Shown here piece after piece: positions 17,898-27,142 of a stretch of DNA of 64,000 nucleotides. The translations under genes were made by a program, and so were the position numbers. Origin of the DNA: Lyngbya sp. PCC 8106 (GTDB taxonomy: Bacteria; Cyanobacteriota; Cyanobacteriia; Cyanobacteriales; Microcoleaceae). The stretch is taken from contig NZ_AAVU01000041.1 in NCBI RefSeq assembly GCF_000169095.1, positions 8,792 to 72,791 of the forward strand, given 5' to 3'. How positions within the stretch are numbered: position 1 is the first letter of the stretch; every line of letters starts with the position of its first letter. The notes beneath the pieces are model-generated. The model ran no database searches, was not told the origin of the DNA, and saw only the letters and a list, made by a program, of their open reading frames with translations.

Positions 17898-20285
17898 TTG
17901 ACAGACGATTTTGATTCAGACTTGAATTCACCTTCTAGCTCGACGCAAACCCTCCATCCGGCGTCCGTTTCATTGACTTTGACCGGGAATGACTCAAAAG
18001 CGATCCCGGCCTCTAGAGAAGCAGCATTGCAGGGAATTCGCGACGGTTTGCGCCCAGGACAGCAACAAATGGCAGACTGGGAAGGCGGGCCTTTAGCGGT
18101 GTCGGCAGTTCCAGGGGCGGGAAAGTCTACCGGAATGGCATCTGCTGCGGCTATTGCGATCGCCCGTTATCATCTTAATACTCATCGTCAGTTAGTGGTA
18201 GTGACGTTTACTCGGGCAGCAGCAGCTAATATTCGGTCTAAAATTAATGAACAACTGAAAAATCTGGGTTTACCGATGGGCGGTTTTTTGGTCTATACGT
18301 TACACGCCCTGGCTTTGAATATCGCCCGCCAACATCCAGAATTATCGGGTTTAGATCTAGAGAATTCGACGCTAATTTTACCGACTCCGAGTAATCGTTT
18401 AACCCGAACTTGTGTAGAGTTGTGGATCAATAATTATCCTCGCCACTATCAGCGCTTAATCGAAGGAATGCAGTTTGATGGGGAAGAAACTGAACGGTTG
18501 CGGCGTCAGTCGGTGTTGAGAACAGAAGTTTTACCAGACTTGTCTTGGAAAGTGATTCAAGAGGCAAAAAGTTCGGGTTTAAAGCCTTCTGATTTACGAG
18601 ATTTAGCGACAATTATTCCGGATGAATATGAGATTTTAGCGATCGCGGCAGGGTTGTATGAAAATTACGAGAAATTGCTAAAACAACGTCAGTTCATCGA
18701 TTATGATGAGATGATTTTAGCCGCTTTGCGGGTTCTCAAAAATGATCGGGTTTGTCAGCAATGGCAAGAACGAGTGTTTGCAGTTTTTGAAGATGAAGCC
18801 CAAGATTCGACCCCTTTACAAACAGAGTTACTGAAAATATTAGCAACAGATTCAACTTCAGACAATATTTTAAATTTAGTTAGAGTTGGTGATCCCAATC
18901 AAGCGATTAATTCGACATTTACTCCGGCTGATCCGATTTATTTTCGCAACTTTTGTCAAGACTGTCAACAGATAGATCGTTTGGCAACGATGGATCAAGC
19001 GGGGCGAAGTTCACAGATTATTATTGATGCGGCTAATTTTGTGTTAAAATGGGTGAATAATTCTCAGTTAGCCGGAACAGAAAAGCCGTTTCAAGCACAA
19101 GAAATTCGTCCGGTAACGGAAGGCGATCCTCAATCGAATCCCAATCCTTCCCCCGTCGGTTTGGGTTTAGAACTGTATCGACCTGTTGATGTTTATCAGA
19201 CTGTAGAATTAATTGCCGAGCGAGTGATTCAATTAATTCAAGATAATCCTGATGGTAAATTTGCGATTTTAGTCCGGGAAAATAAACAAGGGGAATTTAT
19301 TTCTAATTTGTTGACTCGTCCTGATGAATTTAATTTTAAAGTTGATTTAAGAGAGCATCCGATTAAAATTTATGATGCGTCTTTAGCCGCCCGAAATTCG
19401 CGTATTCCGGCTGAAATCTTATCATTATTACAGTTTATTGATCGTCCTCATTCTCCAGATTATCTTAAAGCTGCGTTAAAAGTCTTTAGCGATCGCCAAT
19501 TAATTCCCAATCAAGATTTTAACGCTTTAGTGATTCAACCGGAAGAATTTCTTTATCCTGGCCCTCTAGAGACTTCGCCCTCTGATCAGGTTCGGAAATG
19601 TCGGCTTTTTTGTCGGGGTTTGTTACAAGCCCGTTTAGAATTAGCCCCGTTTCAACTGATTTCATTTTTAGCATTAACATTGCAATATGAACGCAGTGAA
19701 TTAGCGACAGCAGATAAATTAGCCGAACGAATTGTTAAACAAACTTTAGGGAATAATTCAATTCCGGCTATTGTTAATGTGTTGAATGAAATTGTCAGTT
19801 CAGAACGATTTGAAACCGTTGATATTGTCGATCAAGATGAATCAAATGAGAGTATATTTACTCGTAAGGGTCAACTCACAATTATTACTATGCACAAAGC
19901 CAAAGGTTTAGACTGGGATTATGTGTTTTTACCGTTTCTACATGAACAAACAATTCCGGGAAGTTTACGGGTTTTACCTCAAAGTCGCTTCTTAGGAGAG
20001 TTTACCCTATCAGAAGTCGCACGCGCACAAATTCGGGCTAATTTGCATCAACAACATCCCTTACCCAATGTAATGCAAGCTTGGGAACAGGCAGGATATT
20101 TAAAAACAGCAGAAGAATACCGTTTATTGTATGTAGCAATGACAAGGGCGAAACAGTTATTGTGGATGTCTGCGGCGCGTCAATCCCCTTATTCTTGGCA
20201 CAAACCGGAAAATTTACAAGATCAAAAACCTTGTCCGATTTTACCCGCATTAAAAGAACGTTTTCCCGATCATTTTAAGTCGTAG
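17898..20285 (+). CDS. UvrD/PcrA-type superfamily 1 DNA helicase
   Basis: The protein has 795 residues from a TTG at 17898; other starts downstream are possible because the first 50 residues are Ser/Thr-rich and variable in look. Motifs: Walker A VSAVPGAGKSTG (near 68), motif Ia TFTRAAAANI, Walker B VFEDEAQDS (DEAQ), motif III VGDPNQAINSTF, motif V TMHKAKGLDWDYVFLP (near 655) and motif VI LLYVAMTRAKQLLW. All are intact, so it should be an active 3'-5' translocase in repair or replication restart. It is a distinct cyanobacterial UvrD relative rather than canonical UvrD or Rep. Confidence 0.88.
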   Translation: MTDDFDSDLNSPSSSTQTLHPASVSLTLTGNDSKAIPASREAALQGIRDGLRPGQQQMADWEGGPLAVSAVPGAGKSTGMASAAAIAIARYHLNTHRQLVVVTFTRAAAANIRSKINEQLKNLGLPMGGFLVYTLHALALNIARQHPELSGLDLENSTLILPTPSNRLTRTCVELWINNYPRHYQRLIEGMQFDGEETERLRRQSVLRTEVLPDLSWKVIQEAKSSGLKPSDLRDLATIIPDEYEILAIAAGLYENYEKLLKQRQFIDYDEMILAALRVLKNDRVCQQWQERVFAVFEDEAQDSTPLQTELLKILATDSTSDNILNLVRVGDPNQAINSTFTPADPIYFRNFCQDCQQIDRLATMDQAGRSSQIIIDAANFVLKWVNNSQLAGTEKPFQAQEIRPVTEGDPQSNPNPSPVGLGLELYRPVDVYQTVELIAERVIQLIQDNPDGKFAILVRENKQGEFISNLLTRPDEFNFKVDLREHPIKIYDASLAARNSRIPAEILSLLQFIDRPHSPDYLKAALKVFSDRQLIPNQDFNALVIQPEEFLYPGPLETSPSDQVRKCRLFCRGLLQARLELAPFQLISFLALTLQYERSELATADKLAERIVKQTLGNNSIPAIVNVLNEIVSSERFETVDIVDQDESNESIFTRKGQLTIITMHKAKGLDWDYVFLPFLHEQTIPGSLRVLPQSRFLGEFTLSEVARAQIRANLHQQHPLPNVMQAWEQAGYLKTAEEYRLLYVAMTRAKQLLWMSAARQSPYSWHKPENLQDQKPCPILPALKERFPDHFKS

Positions 20286-20343
20286 AAATATGCACTGAGC
20301 TAGATATAATAGTGTATAATAAGCAAAAATAGGAATTCTAGAC

Positions 20344-21084
20344 ATGGGCGGAAAAAACAAAAAACACTATCAAAACATTGGCAGTATTTATAATGATTTA
20401 TGGTCTTTTTCGGAAGATTACATGAGATTTATGACTGCAAATATAATCAAATATTTACGCTTAAAATCAACGGATACTCTGGTCGATTTGGGCTGCGGTA
20501 CGGGGATGTATTCCCAATCAATTGTTAAGCAGATACCGTTAGATAATCCGATTATCTGTGTAGACCCTTCTGAAGAGATGCTCTCACAATTGCCATCAAG
20601 TTATCAATATAAAACTAGGGCGGTAGATGCAATTAATTTTCTTTCCGAACCGGAAATTTACAATAAGGTTTTTATGAAAGAAGTTATTCATCATATAAAT
20701 GAGCAAGAGTTACTATTCAGCAGCTTATTCAAAAGACTACCTCCCAACGGGATTTTCTTGTTGATACTTCTGCCTCCGACTATCGATTATCCTTTATTCA
20801 GCGAAGCTTTAGAGCGATATAAAAAAGGTCAGCCTCACTATAATAATCTCAGCAACTTGCTTGAAAAAGTAGGCTTTAACGTCTCGGTAAATTTTGTTGA
20901 ATATCTTCATGCTATTCCCAAAGATCAATACTTTAAAATGGTGGAAAATCGCTATATGTCCTTACTTTCGTTCTTTGACGATCAACAATTAGCAGAAGGT
21001 TTAGCAGAAATGTCCCAAAAGTATGCTCAACAGTCTATTCTTGAATTTCCTGACCGTTTTGTTTTTATTACAGCAAGCAAATAG
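20344..21084 (+). CDS. Class I SAM-dependent methyltransferase
   Basis: The protein has 246 residues. Motif I, LVDLGCGTGMYSQSI (near 41-55), followed by an acidic residue at the end of strand two (IICVDPSEEM), defines the SAM site; motif post-I and KEVIHHI follow. The N-terminus GGKNKKHYQNIGSIYNDLW is shared with small-molecule methyltransferases. The substrate is unknown. Two TATAAT-like boxes lie in the 58-base upstream gap. The gene is more AT-rich than the adjacent helicase and chorismate lyase genes, and neighbours do not suggest a pathway, so it may have been acquired. Confidence 0.8.
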   Translation: MGGKNKKHYQNIGSIYNDLWSFSEDYMRFMTANIIKYLRLKSTDTLVDLGCGTGMYSQSIVKQIPLDNPIICVDPSEEMLSQLPSSYQYKTRAVDAINFLSEPEIYNKVFMKEVIHHINEQELLFSSLFKRLPPNGIFLLILLPPTIDYPLFSEALERYKKGQPHYNNLSNLLEKVGFNVSVNFVEYLHAIPKDQYFKMVENRYMSLLSFFDDQQLAEGLAEMSQKYAQQSILEFPDRFVFITASK

Positions 21085-21239
21085 AGAAGATAAACTTGAA
21101 CTCACTTCAATTGGCTTTAAATGTGCTGTCGGTGAACTCTATGAGGATGTATTGGGGTTAAGCTAAGTTGTGAGCTTGATCTTCTTAGAGAATAAACACG
21201 CTATGATAATAAACTGAAGATTAAGAAATGTAAAGAGCT

Positions 21240-21860
21240 TTGACTGCTAGTTTAAAATCAACTGACCCCATTCAACAGCCAACCGCTTGGCACCGTCTCC
21301 GTACCCACTGGGAGGGCGGAGAAGAAAAAGTTCGTCAGGGCTTACCCCATAGCCAACTGTCTCCGGCGTGGCAAATTTTGTTACTAGGCGATGGTTCTCC
21401 GACTCGTCACTTGCAACTGTTAACAACCGAACCGACAGAGGTGGATGTGATTGATATGTCGCCTGTGGGGATAGATAGAGATAGCGCCCCGGATGCCATT
21501 GAATTAGTACCCGGGCCACGACTACGGCGACAAGTTTGGTTAAAAACCGCTTCAGGACAACGACTGGCTTATGCGGCGTCTTGGTGGGAAGCGAGTCATG
21601 TTGATGAATATTTACAAAACCGTTCCTTGCCAATTTGGGCGAGTTTAGCCCGTCTGAGAACAGAGTTATATCGGGATGTACAGGGATTATATTATGGGGA
21701 GTCGAAGGCTTTAGAGTTAGCTTTTGAACAACAGGGGCCGTTTTGGGGGCGTCATTATTTATTTTGGCATCAGGGTAAACCGTTGACGCTCATTTATGAG
21801 GTATTTTCGCCTTATTTAACTCAATATTTAGGGCCGATGCCAGGGGTGATAAAACAGTGA
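21240..21860 (+). CDS. Chorismate lyase (chorismate-pyruvate lyase)
   Basis: The protein has 206 residues from a TTG start preceded by a weak AAAGAGC. It carries features I know from cyanobacterial 4-hydroxybenzoate synthases: AWQILLLGDGSPTRHLQLL, the long VPGPRLRRQVWLKTASGQRL, ASWWEASHVDEYL and the C-terminal LARLRTELYRDVQGLYYG. It converts chorismate to pyruvate plus 4-hydroxybenzoate, the head group of plastoquinone. It works upstream of UbiX-dependent decarboxylation (ubiX at 4304) and downstream of aroK. It faces prmA tail to tail with a 22-base gap. Confidence 0.85.
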   Translation: MTASLKSTDPIQQPTAWHRLRTHWEGGEEKVRQGLPHSQLSPAWQILLLGDGSPTRHLQLLTTEPTEVDVIDMSPVGIDRDSAPDAIELVPGPRLRRQVWLKTASGQRLAYAASWWEASHVDEYLQNRSLPIWASLARLRTELYRDVQGLYYGESKALELAFEQQGPFWGRHYLFWHQGKPLTLIYEVFSPYLTQYLGPMPGVIKQ

Positions 21861-21882
21861 ACATCTCCGCTTTTGCCTTTGA

Positions 21883-22773
21883 CTAAGAACGTCGAATGTT
21901 AAAACAACACCAGTCTTGGCGCTTCCAAAGTGTTGCAACTATCCACCCATGTTGTTCGAGAGTATCAGCAATGGGTTTAGCTTGGTCGAGTAAAATTCCA
22001 CTGAGAATTCCCCAGGTTGTCGGTTTAGTAATCACAGTAAATTTAGGAATTAAATCAATAATGACTTCTGCTAAAATATTACAAAGAATTCCATCAACAG
22101 GCTCATTCACTAACTGAATAATTTCTTCAATTCCTCCCTGTTCTACTTTCATTTGTGTAGCAGAAAGATTGTTCAGTTGGCGATTTTGACGAGCCGAACG
22201 TACCGCCATCGGATCAATATCAACCGCGTAGGCTTTAGTCGCCCCCAACAGCAACGCCCCAATCGATAATATCCCAGAACCACAGCCAACATCTGCGACA
22301 ACCAAATTTTCCGGCTTGACACTCAACCGCATTTCAATTGATTCTAGACAAAGCTGAGTTGTAGCATGAGCGCCTGTTCCGAAAGCAACACCCGGATCGA
22401 GGTGTAACAAAATGCGATCAGACTTAGCAGGTGTTTCTAGCCAAGCCGGATAAATCAAGAAATAATCACCAATCTTTGTGGGTTCCCAATGTTTTTTCCA
22501 GCTACTCGCCCAGTCTTGTTCATCAATGAGATTCCATTGGACAACCGGAAGGCTAGTTTCCATACACAGCGCATCTTGACGCAGCCAGAGAGCGAGTGCG
22601 GCTAAATCTAATAAATGAGCTTTTTCTTCAGGAAGATAAGCTGAAACTAGGCAGGAATTGTTTTGATTCTGACTTGCTGTTCCTCGACAGCCAAAACTTT
22701 CCAGACGCCAGAAGATAGATTCTTCTAACACGGGATCGCATAGAACTTGAATTTCCCACCAGCTATGTATCAT
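21883..22773 (-). CDS. prmA: Ribosomal protein L11 methyltransferase
   Basis: I chose the ATG at 22771-22773, giving 296 residues starting MIHSWWEIQVLCDP, the normal cyanobacterial beginning; an open frame upstream to 22929 adds 52 residues that do not fit. Motifs: LDPGVAFGTGAHATTQLCLE before the SAM domain, motif I VADVGCGSGILSIGAL and CNILAEVIIDL (the NxLA motif). It trimethylates L11 at several positions. It follows serA on the same strand by about 160 bases from the chosen start; the pairing recurs in cyanobacteria (recalled). Confidence 0.93.
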   Translation of the reverse strand: MIHSWWEIQVLCDPVLEESIFWRLESFGCRGTASQNQNNSCLVSAYLPEEKAHLLDLAALALWLRQDALCMETSLPVVQWNLIDEQDWASSWKKHWEPTKIGDYFLIYPAWLETPAKSDRILLHLDPGVAFGTGAHATTQLCLESIEMRLSVKPENLVVADVGCGSGILSIGALLLGATKAYAVDIDPMAVRSARQNRQLNNLSATQMKVEQGGIEEIIQLVNEPVDGILCNILAEVIIDLIPKFTVITKPTTWGILSGILLDQAKPIADTLEQHGWIVATLWKRQDWCCFNIRRS

Positions 22774-22935
22774 GTCAATCCTGCAAAATTCGGAATTCGG
22801 AATTTGTGATGGCTTGTCGGCAGACATCCGCATTGAGTGAGCCTGAGCCTTTTTACTATTATCCAGTAGAAGCTCAGGAAAAACCCCCCGATCACACCTT
22901 CCGAACTCCAAATCGATTTCTACTGCCAATTCGAC

Positions 22936-24519
22936 TTAGAGAGTAACGGTGTAAGCATCCCGAATTCCAGGTACTTTCATAATCTCACTTAAGAGACCTT
23001 CGGGTAAGGGGTCATCAATACTTAAGACCATAACCGCTTCACCCCGGACAATTTTTCGGCCGACTTGCATACTGGCAATATTAACGTTAAAACTGCCCAA
23101 AAGAGAGCCAATTTTACCAATAATTCCCGGCATATCCCGGTGTAAGGTAAATAGCATATGGTGAGTCGGAGGAACGTTAATCGGGAAACCATCAATATTG
23201 GTAATCCGCATTTCACTCGAACCCAGTAATGCTCCGGTGACTGAATGAGTCCCTAAAGAACCTTTGGCTTCTAAGTGTAACGAACCCGTGTAGTCATTGG
23301 CTGAAGCATCGCGGGTTTCAATCACATGAATCCCCCGTTCTTTGGCTTCGATGCTGGCGTTGACATAGTTTACTCGTTCGCGCAATGCTTGAGAAAGTAA
23401 GCCTTTGAGAGAAGCAACAACCACAGGCTGACTGTTGTTGGTGGCGAGTTCCCCTTGTAGACGAACATCTAAGAAATCAACTCGTCCTCCAGCTAACTGA
23501 CTCACCAGATTTCCCAAGGTTTCCGCCAACTGAAGATAAGGCTTGAGTTTTTCTAGGGCGTCGGGATACAAACCGGGAATATTCACCGCAGAACGTGCAG
23601 GTAAACCGAGTAATACATCTCGAATTTGTTCGGCGACATCAACCGCAACGTTAACTTGGGCTTCTTCGGTGGAGGCGCCTAAGTGGGGCGTGAGAACCAA
23701 TTTTTGATCTAATGCTCTTAGGGGTGATTCTGCTTCTAAGGGTTCATTTTCATAAACATCAATTGCAGCCCCGGCAATTTGGCCTTGTTTGAGAGCTTCG
23801 ACTAAAGCCGCTTCATCAATAATTCCCCCTCGCGCACAGTTAATAATTCGGGCGGTGGGTTTCATTTTCTCGAAGGCTTTCGCATCAATCATGTGATACG
23901 TGTCCTTCGTTTTGGGCATATGCAAGGTAATGTAGTCAGACTCTTGCAGTAATAGCTCTAAGTCTACCAAGCGACAACTGAGTTGATCGGCTCGTTCTTG
24001 GGAAATGTAGGGATCAAAAGCTAGAAGTTTCATCCCCATTGCTTTGGCGGCGGCGGCGACGTGGGAACCAATTTTACCGAGGCCAACTATTCCCAAGGTT
24101 TTTTTATAGACTTCAACGCCGATAAACTTTTTACGATCCCATTTACCACTTTTAACCGATTGGTTGGCTTCGGGAATGTAGCGCGATAAGGATAACATCA
24201 TCGCCAGGGCGTGTTCAGCAGCAGCAATGGTGTTTCCCTCGGGAGAATTCACGACAACGATTCCCGCTCGTGTAGCGGCGGCTACATCGACGTTATCGAC
24301 TCCGACACCGGCTCGACCAATAATTTTAAGCTGAACGCCTGCTTCAATTATTTCTTGGGTGACGCGAGTGCCGGAACGTATCATTAAAGCATCATATTCT
24401 GAAATAATTTTGACTAATTCCTCTGCGGGTAAGCCTGTTTTCACATCGACTTGCGCCACTTGGGACAGGATATCAATTCCAGCTGGATCGATTGAATCGG
24501 AGACAAGAACCTTAGGCAT
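22936..24519 (-). CDS. serA: D-3-phosphoglycerate dehydrogenase
   Basis: I chose the ATG at 24517-24519 (MPKVLVSDSIDP), 527 residues; the earlier in-frame ATG adds seven residues. Substrate domain and NAD-binding Rossmann motif GIVGLGKIGSHVAAAAKAMGM (near 145), catalytic Arg/Glu/His region with NCARGGIIDEAAL and LTPHLGAST. After residue 310 comes the intervening ASB domain of long-form enzymes, and the last 75 residues (HHMLFTLHRDMPGIIGKIGSLL) form an ACT domain, implying serine feedback. It opens the phosphorylated serine pathway. The downstream gene is prmA. Confidence 0.96.
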   Translation of the reverse strand: MPKVLVSDSIDPAGIDILSQVAQVDVKTGLPAEELVKIISEYDALMIRSGTRVTQEIIEAGVQLKIIGRAGVGVDNVDVAAATRAGIVVVNSPEGNTIAAAEHALAMMLSLSRYIPEANQSVKSGKWDRKKFIGVEVYKKTLGIVGLGKIGSHVAAAAKAMGMKLLAFDPYISQERADQLSCRLVDLELLLQESDYITLHMPKTKDTYHMIDAKAFEKMKPTARIINCARGGIIDEAALVEALKQGQIAGAAIDVYENEPLEAESPLRALDQKLVLTPHLGASTEEAQVNVAVDVAEQIRDVLLGLPARSAVNIPGLYPDALEKLKPYLQLAETLGNLVSQLAGGRVDFLDVRLQGELATNNSQPVVVASLKGLLSQALRERVNYVNASIEAKERGIHVIETRDASANDYTGSLHLEAKGSLGTHSVTGALLGSSEMRITNIDGFPINVPPTHHMLFTLHRDMPGIIGKIGSLLGSFNVNIASMQVGRKIVRGEAVMVLSIDDPLPEGLLSEIMKVPGIRDAYTVTL

Positions 24520-24885
24520 AATTATGCAAATGGGTTGCAACAGTAGGGCGGGAGATGCTACCCCGTTATGGATTGGGGTCTTTACCGTTTGGAGAATCTG
24601 TTGGATCAGATCTCTTTTCTGGTGTTTATAATACCGCAGTACGTTATTCTACCTGCTTTGGGGGACTTTTTTGGGCTGATTGTTGGAAAAAATTAAGCTT
24701 TGTGACCAAAAAAATAGTCAATCGATTCTACAGGTGGCGCACGATCGCGACTGGATTTCCTTGATTTGACTTGGGCTGTTCACTTTTAATCTCCAAAAAT
24801 TCAGCCTGACAAATTTCTCTCTTTCGACAGTTGAAATTAAGGATTTTGAGGGCGGATAATTGGTGGATTTTTTTCTGCACATTTA

Positions 24886-24914
24886 TTGATCTTGATAGTC
24901 CTCAATTGTATAAA
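24886..24914 (+). promoter_or_regulatory. Predicted sigma-70 type promoter
   Basis: TTGATC (24886-24891) and TATAAA (24909-24914) are separated by exactly 17 bases. It would start a leader of roughly 75-80 bases for the gene at 24998. Confidence 0.55.
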
Positions 24915-24934
24915 ATCAGGTAAAATGACAGAGG

Positions 24935-24959
24935 ACTGCCTTCTAAAGAGCAGTTTTTT
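24935..24959 (+). terminator. Terminator-like hairpin inside the leader of the 24998 gene
   Basis: ACTGC (24935-24939) pairs with GCAGT (24950-24954), with an inner TCT/AGA extension, followed by a run of six T (24954-24959). It lies between the predicted promoter and the start codon 38 bases downstream, which is the layout of an attenuator. Confidence 0.5.
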
Positions 24960-24997
24960 CATCAATAAAAGCGGATTAAAACATTTTTTTTGCATCT

Positions 24998-25507
24998 ATG
25001 AACTATCTCGTAGCCGTATTGAGCGATCGCATCTCTGCCGAAGCTGCTTATGTTGCTTTGGAAAAAGAAGGTTTCCCGACGGAGAAAGTATCCATTTTAG
25101 GTCAAGGATACAAAAGTGCTGATGAGTATGGCTTAATTGATCCCCAAGAACAAGCTTGGAAACAAGTCAAGTTTATGGCGTTTTGGCTGATTCCTTTTGG
25201 GTTTGTGGCGGGTTATACGTTTAGTTTGATCACGGGATTAAATACGTTTTATTGGGCTGGAGAAATTGGTAATCATATTATTGGTGGGATTCTCGGAGGG
25301 ATTTCGGGCGGTTTAGGAAGTATCGTTGCCGGAGGCGGTGTCGGTTTAATTGTTGGGGGTGGTGATGCTTTACCTTATCGCAACCGATTAAATGCTGGAA
25401 AATATCTGATTGTGGTTGAAGGTTCGGAAAGTTCAACTCGCAAAGCAACGAGCGTTTTACGTCAGTTTGAACCCGAAAATATTCAAGGTTATGCCGCACC
25501 CAGTTAA
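24998..25507 (+). CDS. Small membrane protein with glycine-zipper, cyanobacterial
   Basis: The protein has 169 residues. The first 35 residues (LVAVLSDRISAEAAYVALEKEGFP) and the last 40 (YLIVVEGSESSTRKATSVLRQF) resemble the two halves of a ferredoxin-like fold, as in proteins related to 'general stress protein 17M'. Between them lie two membrane segments, near 60-85 and 95-125, the second a Gly-rich zipper (GGILGGISGGLGSIVAGGGVG). The function is unknown; a stress or membrane-stabilising role is only a guess. Expression may be attenuated by the leader hairpin. Confidence 0.7.
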   Translation: MNYLVAVLSDRISAEAAYVALEKEGFPTEKVSILGQGYKSADEYGLIDPQEQAWKQVKFMAFWLIPFGFVAGYTFSLITGLNTFYWAGEIGNHIIGGILGGISGGLGSIVAGGGVGLIVGGGDALPYRNRLNAGKYLIVVEGSESSTRKATSVLRQFEPENIQGYAAPS

Positions 25508-25610
25508 CACGATTTATTCCGGTTTCACTGATTTATGTTATGATAATAGTGAACTTGAATATTAAAAACTTTACCTGCAAAACTGATCATTTAACCTCTA
25601 AAATCAACGA

Positions 25611-26390
25611 ATGCTGCCTAGAGAAGAACTGTTAAATAGTGTTGAAAATCGAGATTGTATTGCTCGGGTGATCGATCAAGCCGAACAAGCGATAAAAACC
25701 TGGGAAGTCACCTATACAGACTTTCTTTCACCGCCGGAACTGGCAGAGGCGCAACGCATTTTTAACCGTCTCACTGAGGTACAATTAGTTACAGGAGGCG
25801 GTTATCCCCAAGCTGAACGTCAACGCATTGCGATCGCTCGTGAAGAACTTCCTTTAGATGATTCTAGTGTTGCAGTTGAAGCGATTGATATTTCGGGGAA
25901 TTTTCTCTTTGATACGGCTACTCATCGAGATTTTTTAGGTTCGATGCTCGGAACAGGTATTGTTCGGGAAAAAACAGGTGATATTATTGTCTTGGGAGAA
26001 CGAGGCGCCCACGCGGTTGTTGTTCCTGAATTAGTCGAATTTTTAGAAATGAATTTGACTCAAGTTCGTTCCGTTCCCGTCAAAACAAAACGCATAGAAT
26101 TAAGTGAGTTAAAGATACGTCCACCTAAGAAAAAAGAAATGACAACTGTTGAAGCTTCCATGCGGTTAGATGCGGTGGCGTCTGCGGGGTTTGGAATGTC
26201 TCGCAGCAAAATGGTGAGTTTAATTGATGGGGGAGATGTGCGGGTGAATTGGAAAGATATTAGTCAAGCGAGTTATCAAGTTAAGTCGGGAGATTTAATC
26301 GCAATTCGCGGAAAAGGGCGCTTAGAAGTTGGGGAAGTTGCTGTGACAAAAAAAGAACGGTATCGTGTTCAGTTAACGAGATATCAGTAA
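25611..26390 (+). CDS. Photosystem II S4 domain protein (YlmH-like)
   Basis: The protein has 259 residues. The N-terminal region (LPREELLNSVENRDCIARVIDQAEQA) and central YlmH-like domain precede an S4 RNA-binding domain at about 183-245 with RLDAVASAGFGMSRSKMVSLIDGGDVRVNW. This family is annotated in cyanobacteria and plastids as 'photosystem II S4 domain protein', although direct photosystem function is weakly established. It probably binds RNA. The gene runs the same way as the 24998 gene, with a gap of about 100 bases. Confidence 0.88.
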   Translation: MLPREELLNSVENRDCIARVIDQAEQAIKTWEVTYTDFLSPPELAEAQRIFNRLTEVQLVTGGGYPQAERQRIAIAREELPLDDSSVAVEAIDISGNFLFDTATHRDFLGSMLGTGIVREKTGDIIVLGERGAHAVVVPELVEFLEMNLTQVRSVPVKTKRIELSELKIRPPKKKEMTTVEASMRLDAVASAGFGMSRSKMVSLIDGGDVRVNWKDISQASYQVKSGDLIAIRGKGRLEVGEVAVTKKERYRVQLTRYQ

Positions 26391-26402
26391 GGGTTTTTCT
26401 CT

Positions 26403-26600
26403 GTAGGGGCGCAAGGCTTGCGCCCGAATCATAGCCGTCGAAATATAAAAAAACGCCGATATAAATCCATCTATTTTTATAATAAATACCCAATAACTGT
26501 TATTGAAATTTCCAATAAAAACGCCAATATACAGACATCTATTTTTATTGTAAATTCCCTCTGGGGGCGCAACCAAGGGGCGCAAGCCTTGCGCCCCTAC
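26403..26600. repeat. MITE-like element with 23-bp perfect inverted ends
   Basis: GTAGGGGCGCAAGGCTTGCG plus CCC at 26403-26425 is the exact reverse complement of 26578-26600; each arm is itself nearly palindromic (GGGCGCAAG-CCTTGCGCCC). The 152-base AT-rich interior contains two degenerate direct repeats (AAAAACGCC...CATCTATTTTTAT at 26449-26480 and 26517-26548). It sits in the gap between the PSII S4 gene and a KGK gene. GGGCGCAAG-type repeats are common intergenic elements in cyanobacteria (recalled). No coding frame inside is credible. Confidence 0.85.
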
Positions 26601-26632
26601 ACAACCCTAATAATTGTTCTTGATTATTCTTA

Positions 26633-27106
26633 TTATAAATCAGATTCAAGCTGTCGAAGTTTATCGAGGGGAGATTGGTATTCGTCGGGTTCGTCGGGAG
26701 AGAATTCTAAATCAATTTTGATGATTACTCCAGATAGTTCTAATTGTCTTGCTGAAATAACGGGAGCAGTAAAATCAGGATTTTGATAACGAAAATCAAC
26801 ATCAGTTTTAATTCTTAATCTCCCTTTTTTCCATCCTGAATAACCCACTCCTAACAATTGACACTCTAATTCTTGAGTAGAAGATTCCCATTGACTTTCA
26901 GATAATTCAAAAGTAACCTTTTTATCAACTAAAATTCCACTTCTCACTATACCAATAACTCGAGCATTATCGCAGACATTAGCTCTAATATTTTCTAAAA
27001 TCAATTCTGCGAACAATCCTACCGTATATGTTATATCATATTGAAATAATAAAACATCTTCATCACAATTTAGAGATTGAAACCCATCATTCAAATTGCT
27101 TTTCAT
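26633..27106 (-). CDS. KGK-domain protein 1
   Basis: The protein has 157 residues. It begins with NDGFQSLNCDEDVLL and has ELECQLLGVGYSGWKKGRLRIK, then a hydrophobic strand IIKIDLEFSPDEPDEYQSPLDKLRQL. The same blocks recur in the genes at 27143 and 44882. The pattern, with K[KQI][GE]K/R[LM]RI, matches the cyanobacterial KGK domain family (recalled Pfam name), whose function is unknown. No signal peptide or catalytic motif is present. It is the downstream member of a tandem pair with the 27143 gene, 36 bases apart. Confidence 0.6.
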   Translation of the reverse strand: MKSNLNDGFQSLNCDEDVLLFQYDITYTVGLFAELILENIRANVCDNARVIGIVRSGILVDKKVTFELSESQWESSTQELECQLLGVGYSGWKKGRLRIKTDVDFRYQNPDFTAPVISARQLELSGVIIKIDLEFSPDEPDEYQSPLDKLRQLESDL

Positions 27107-27142
27107 AACCCATTATTTCTCCTAATCTATTTGTAAGCCTAA

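Larger units (their letters stand above)
24520..24997. other. Intergenic region between serA and the 24998 gene
   Basis: This 478-base gap separates divergent genes. The serA side (24520-24770) is moderately GC-rich and has no recognised element, although an overlapping plus-strand frame exists that I judge spurious. The right side contains the promoter and hairpin described separately for the downstream gene. Confidence 0.5.

Noticed and set aside
17653..17931. 92-codon minus-strand frame between scpA and the helicase gene
   Set aside because: It overlaps the helicase start, has no family features, and its C-terminal part is translated from what looks like a dispersed intergenic repeat.
26418..26786. 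122-codon plus-strand frame across the inverted-repeat element
   Set aside because: It spans repeat arms and runs antisense into a KGK gene, which has the better protein pattern.
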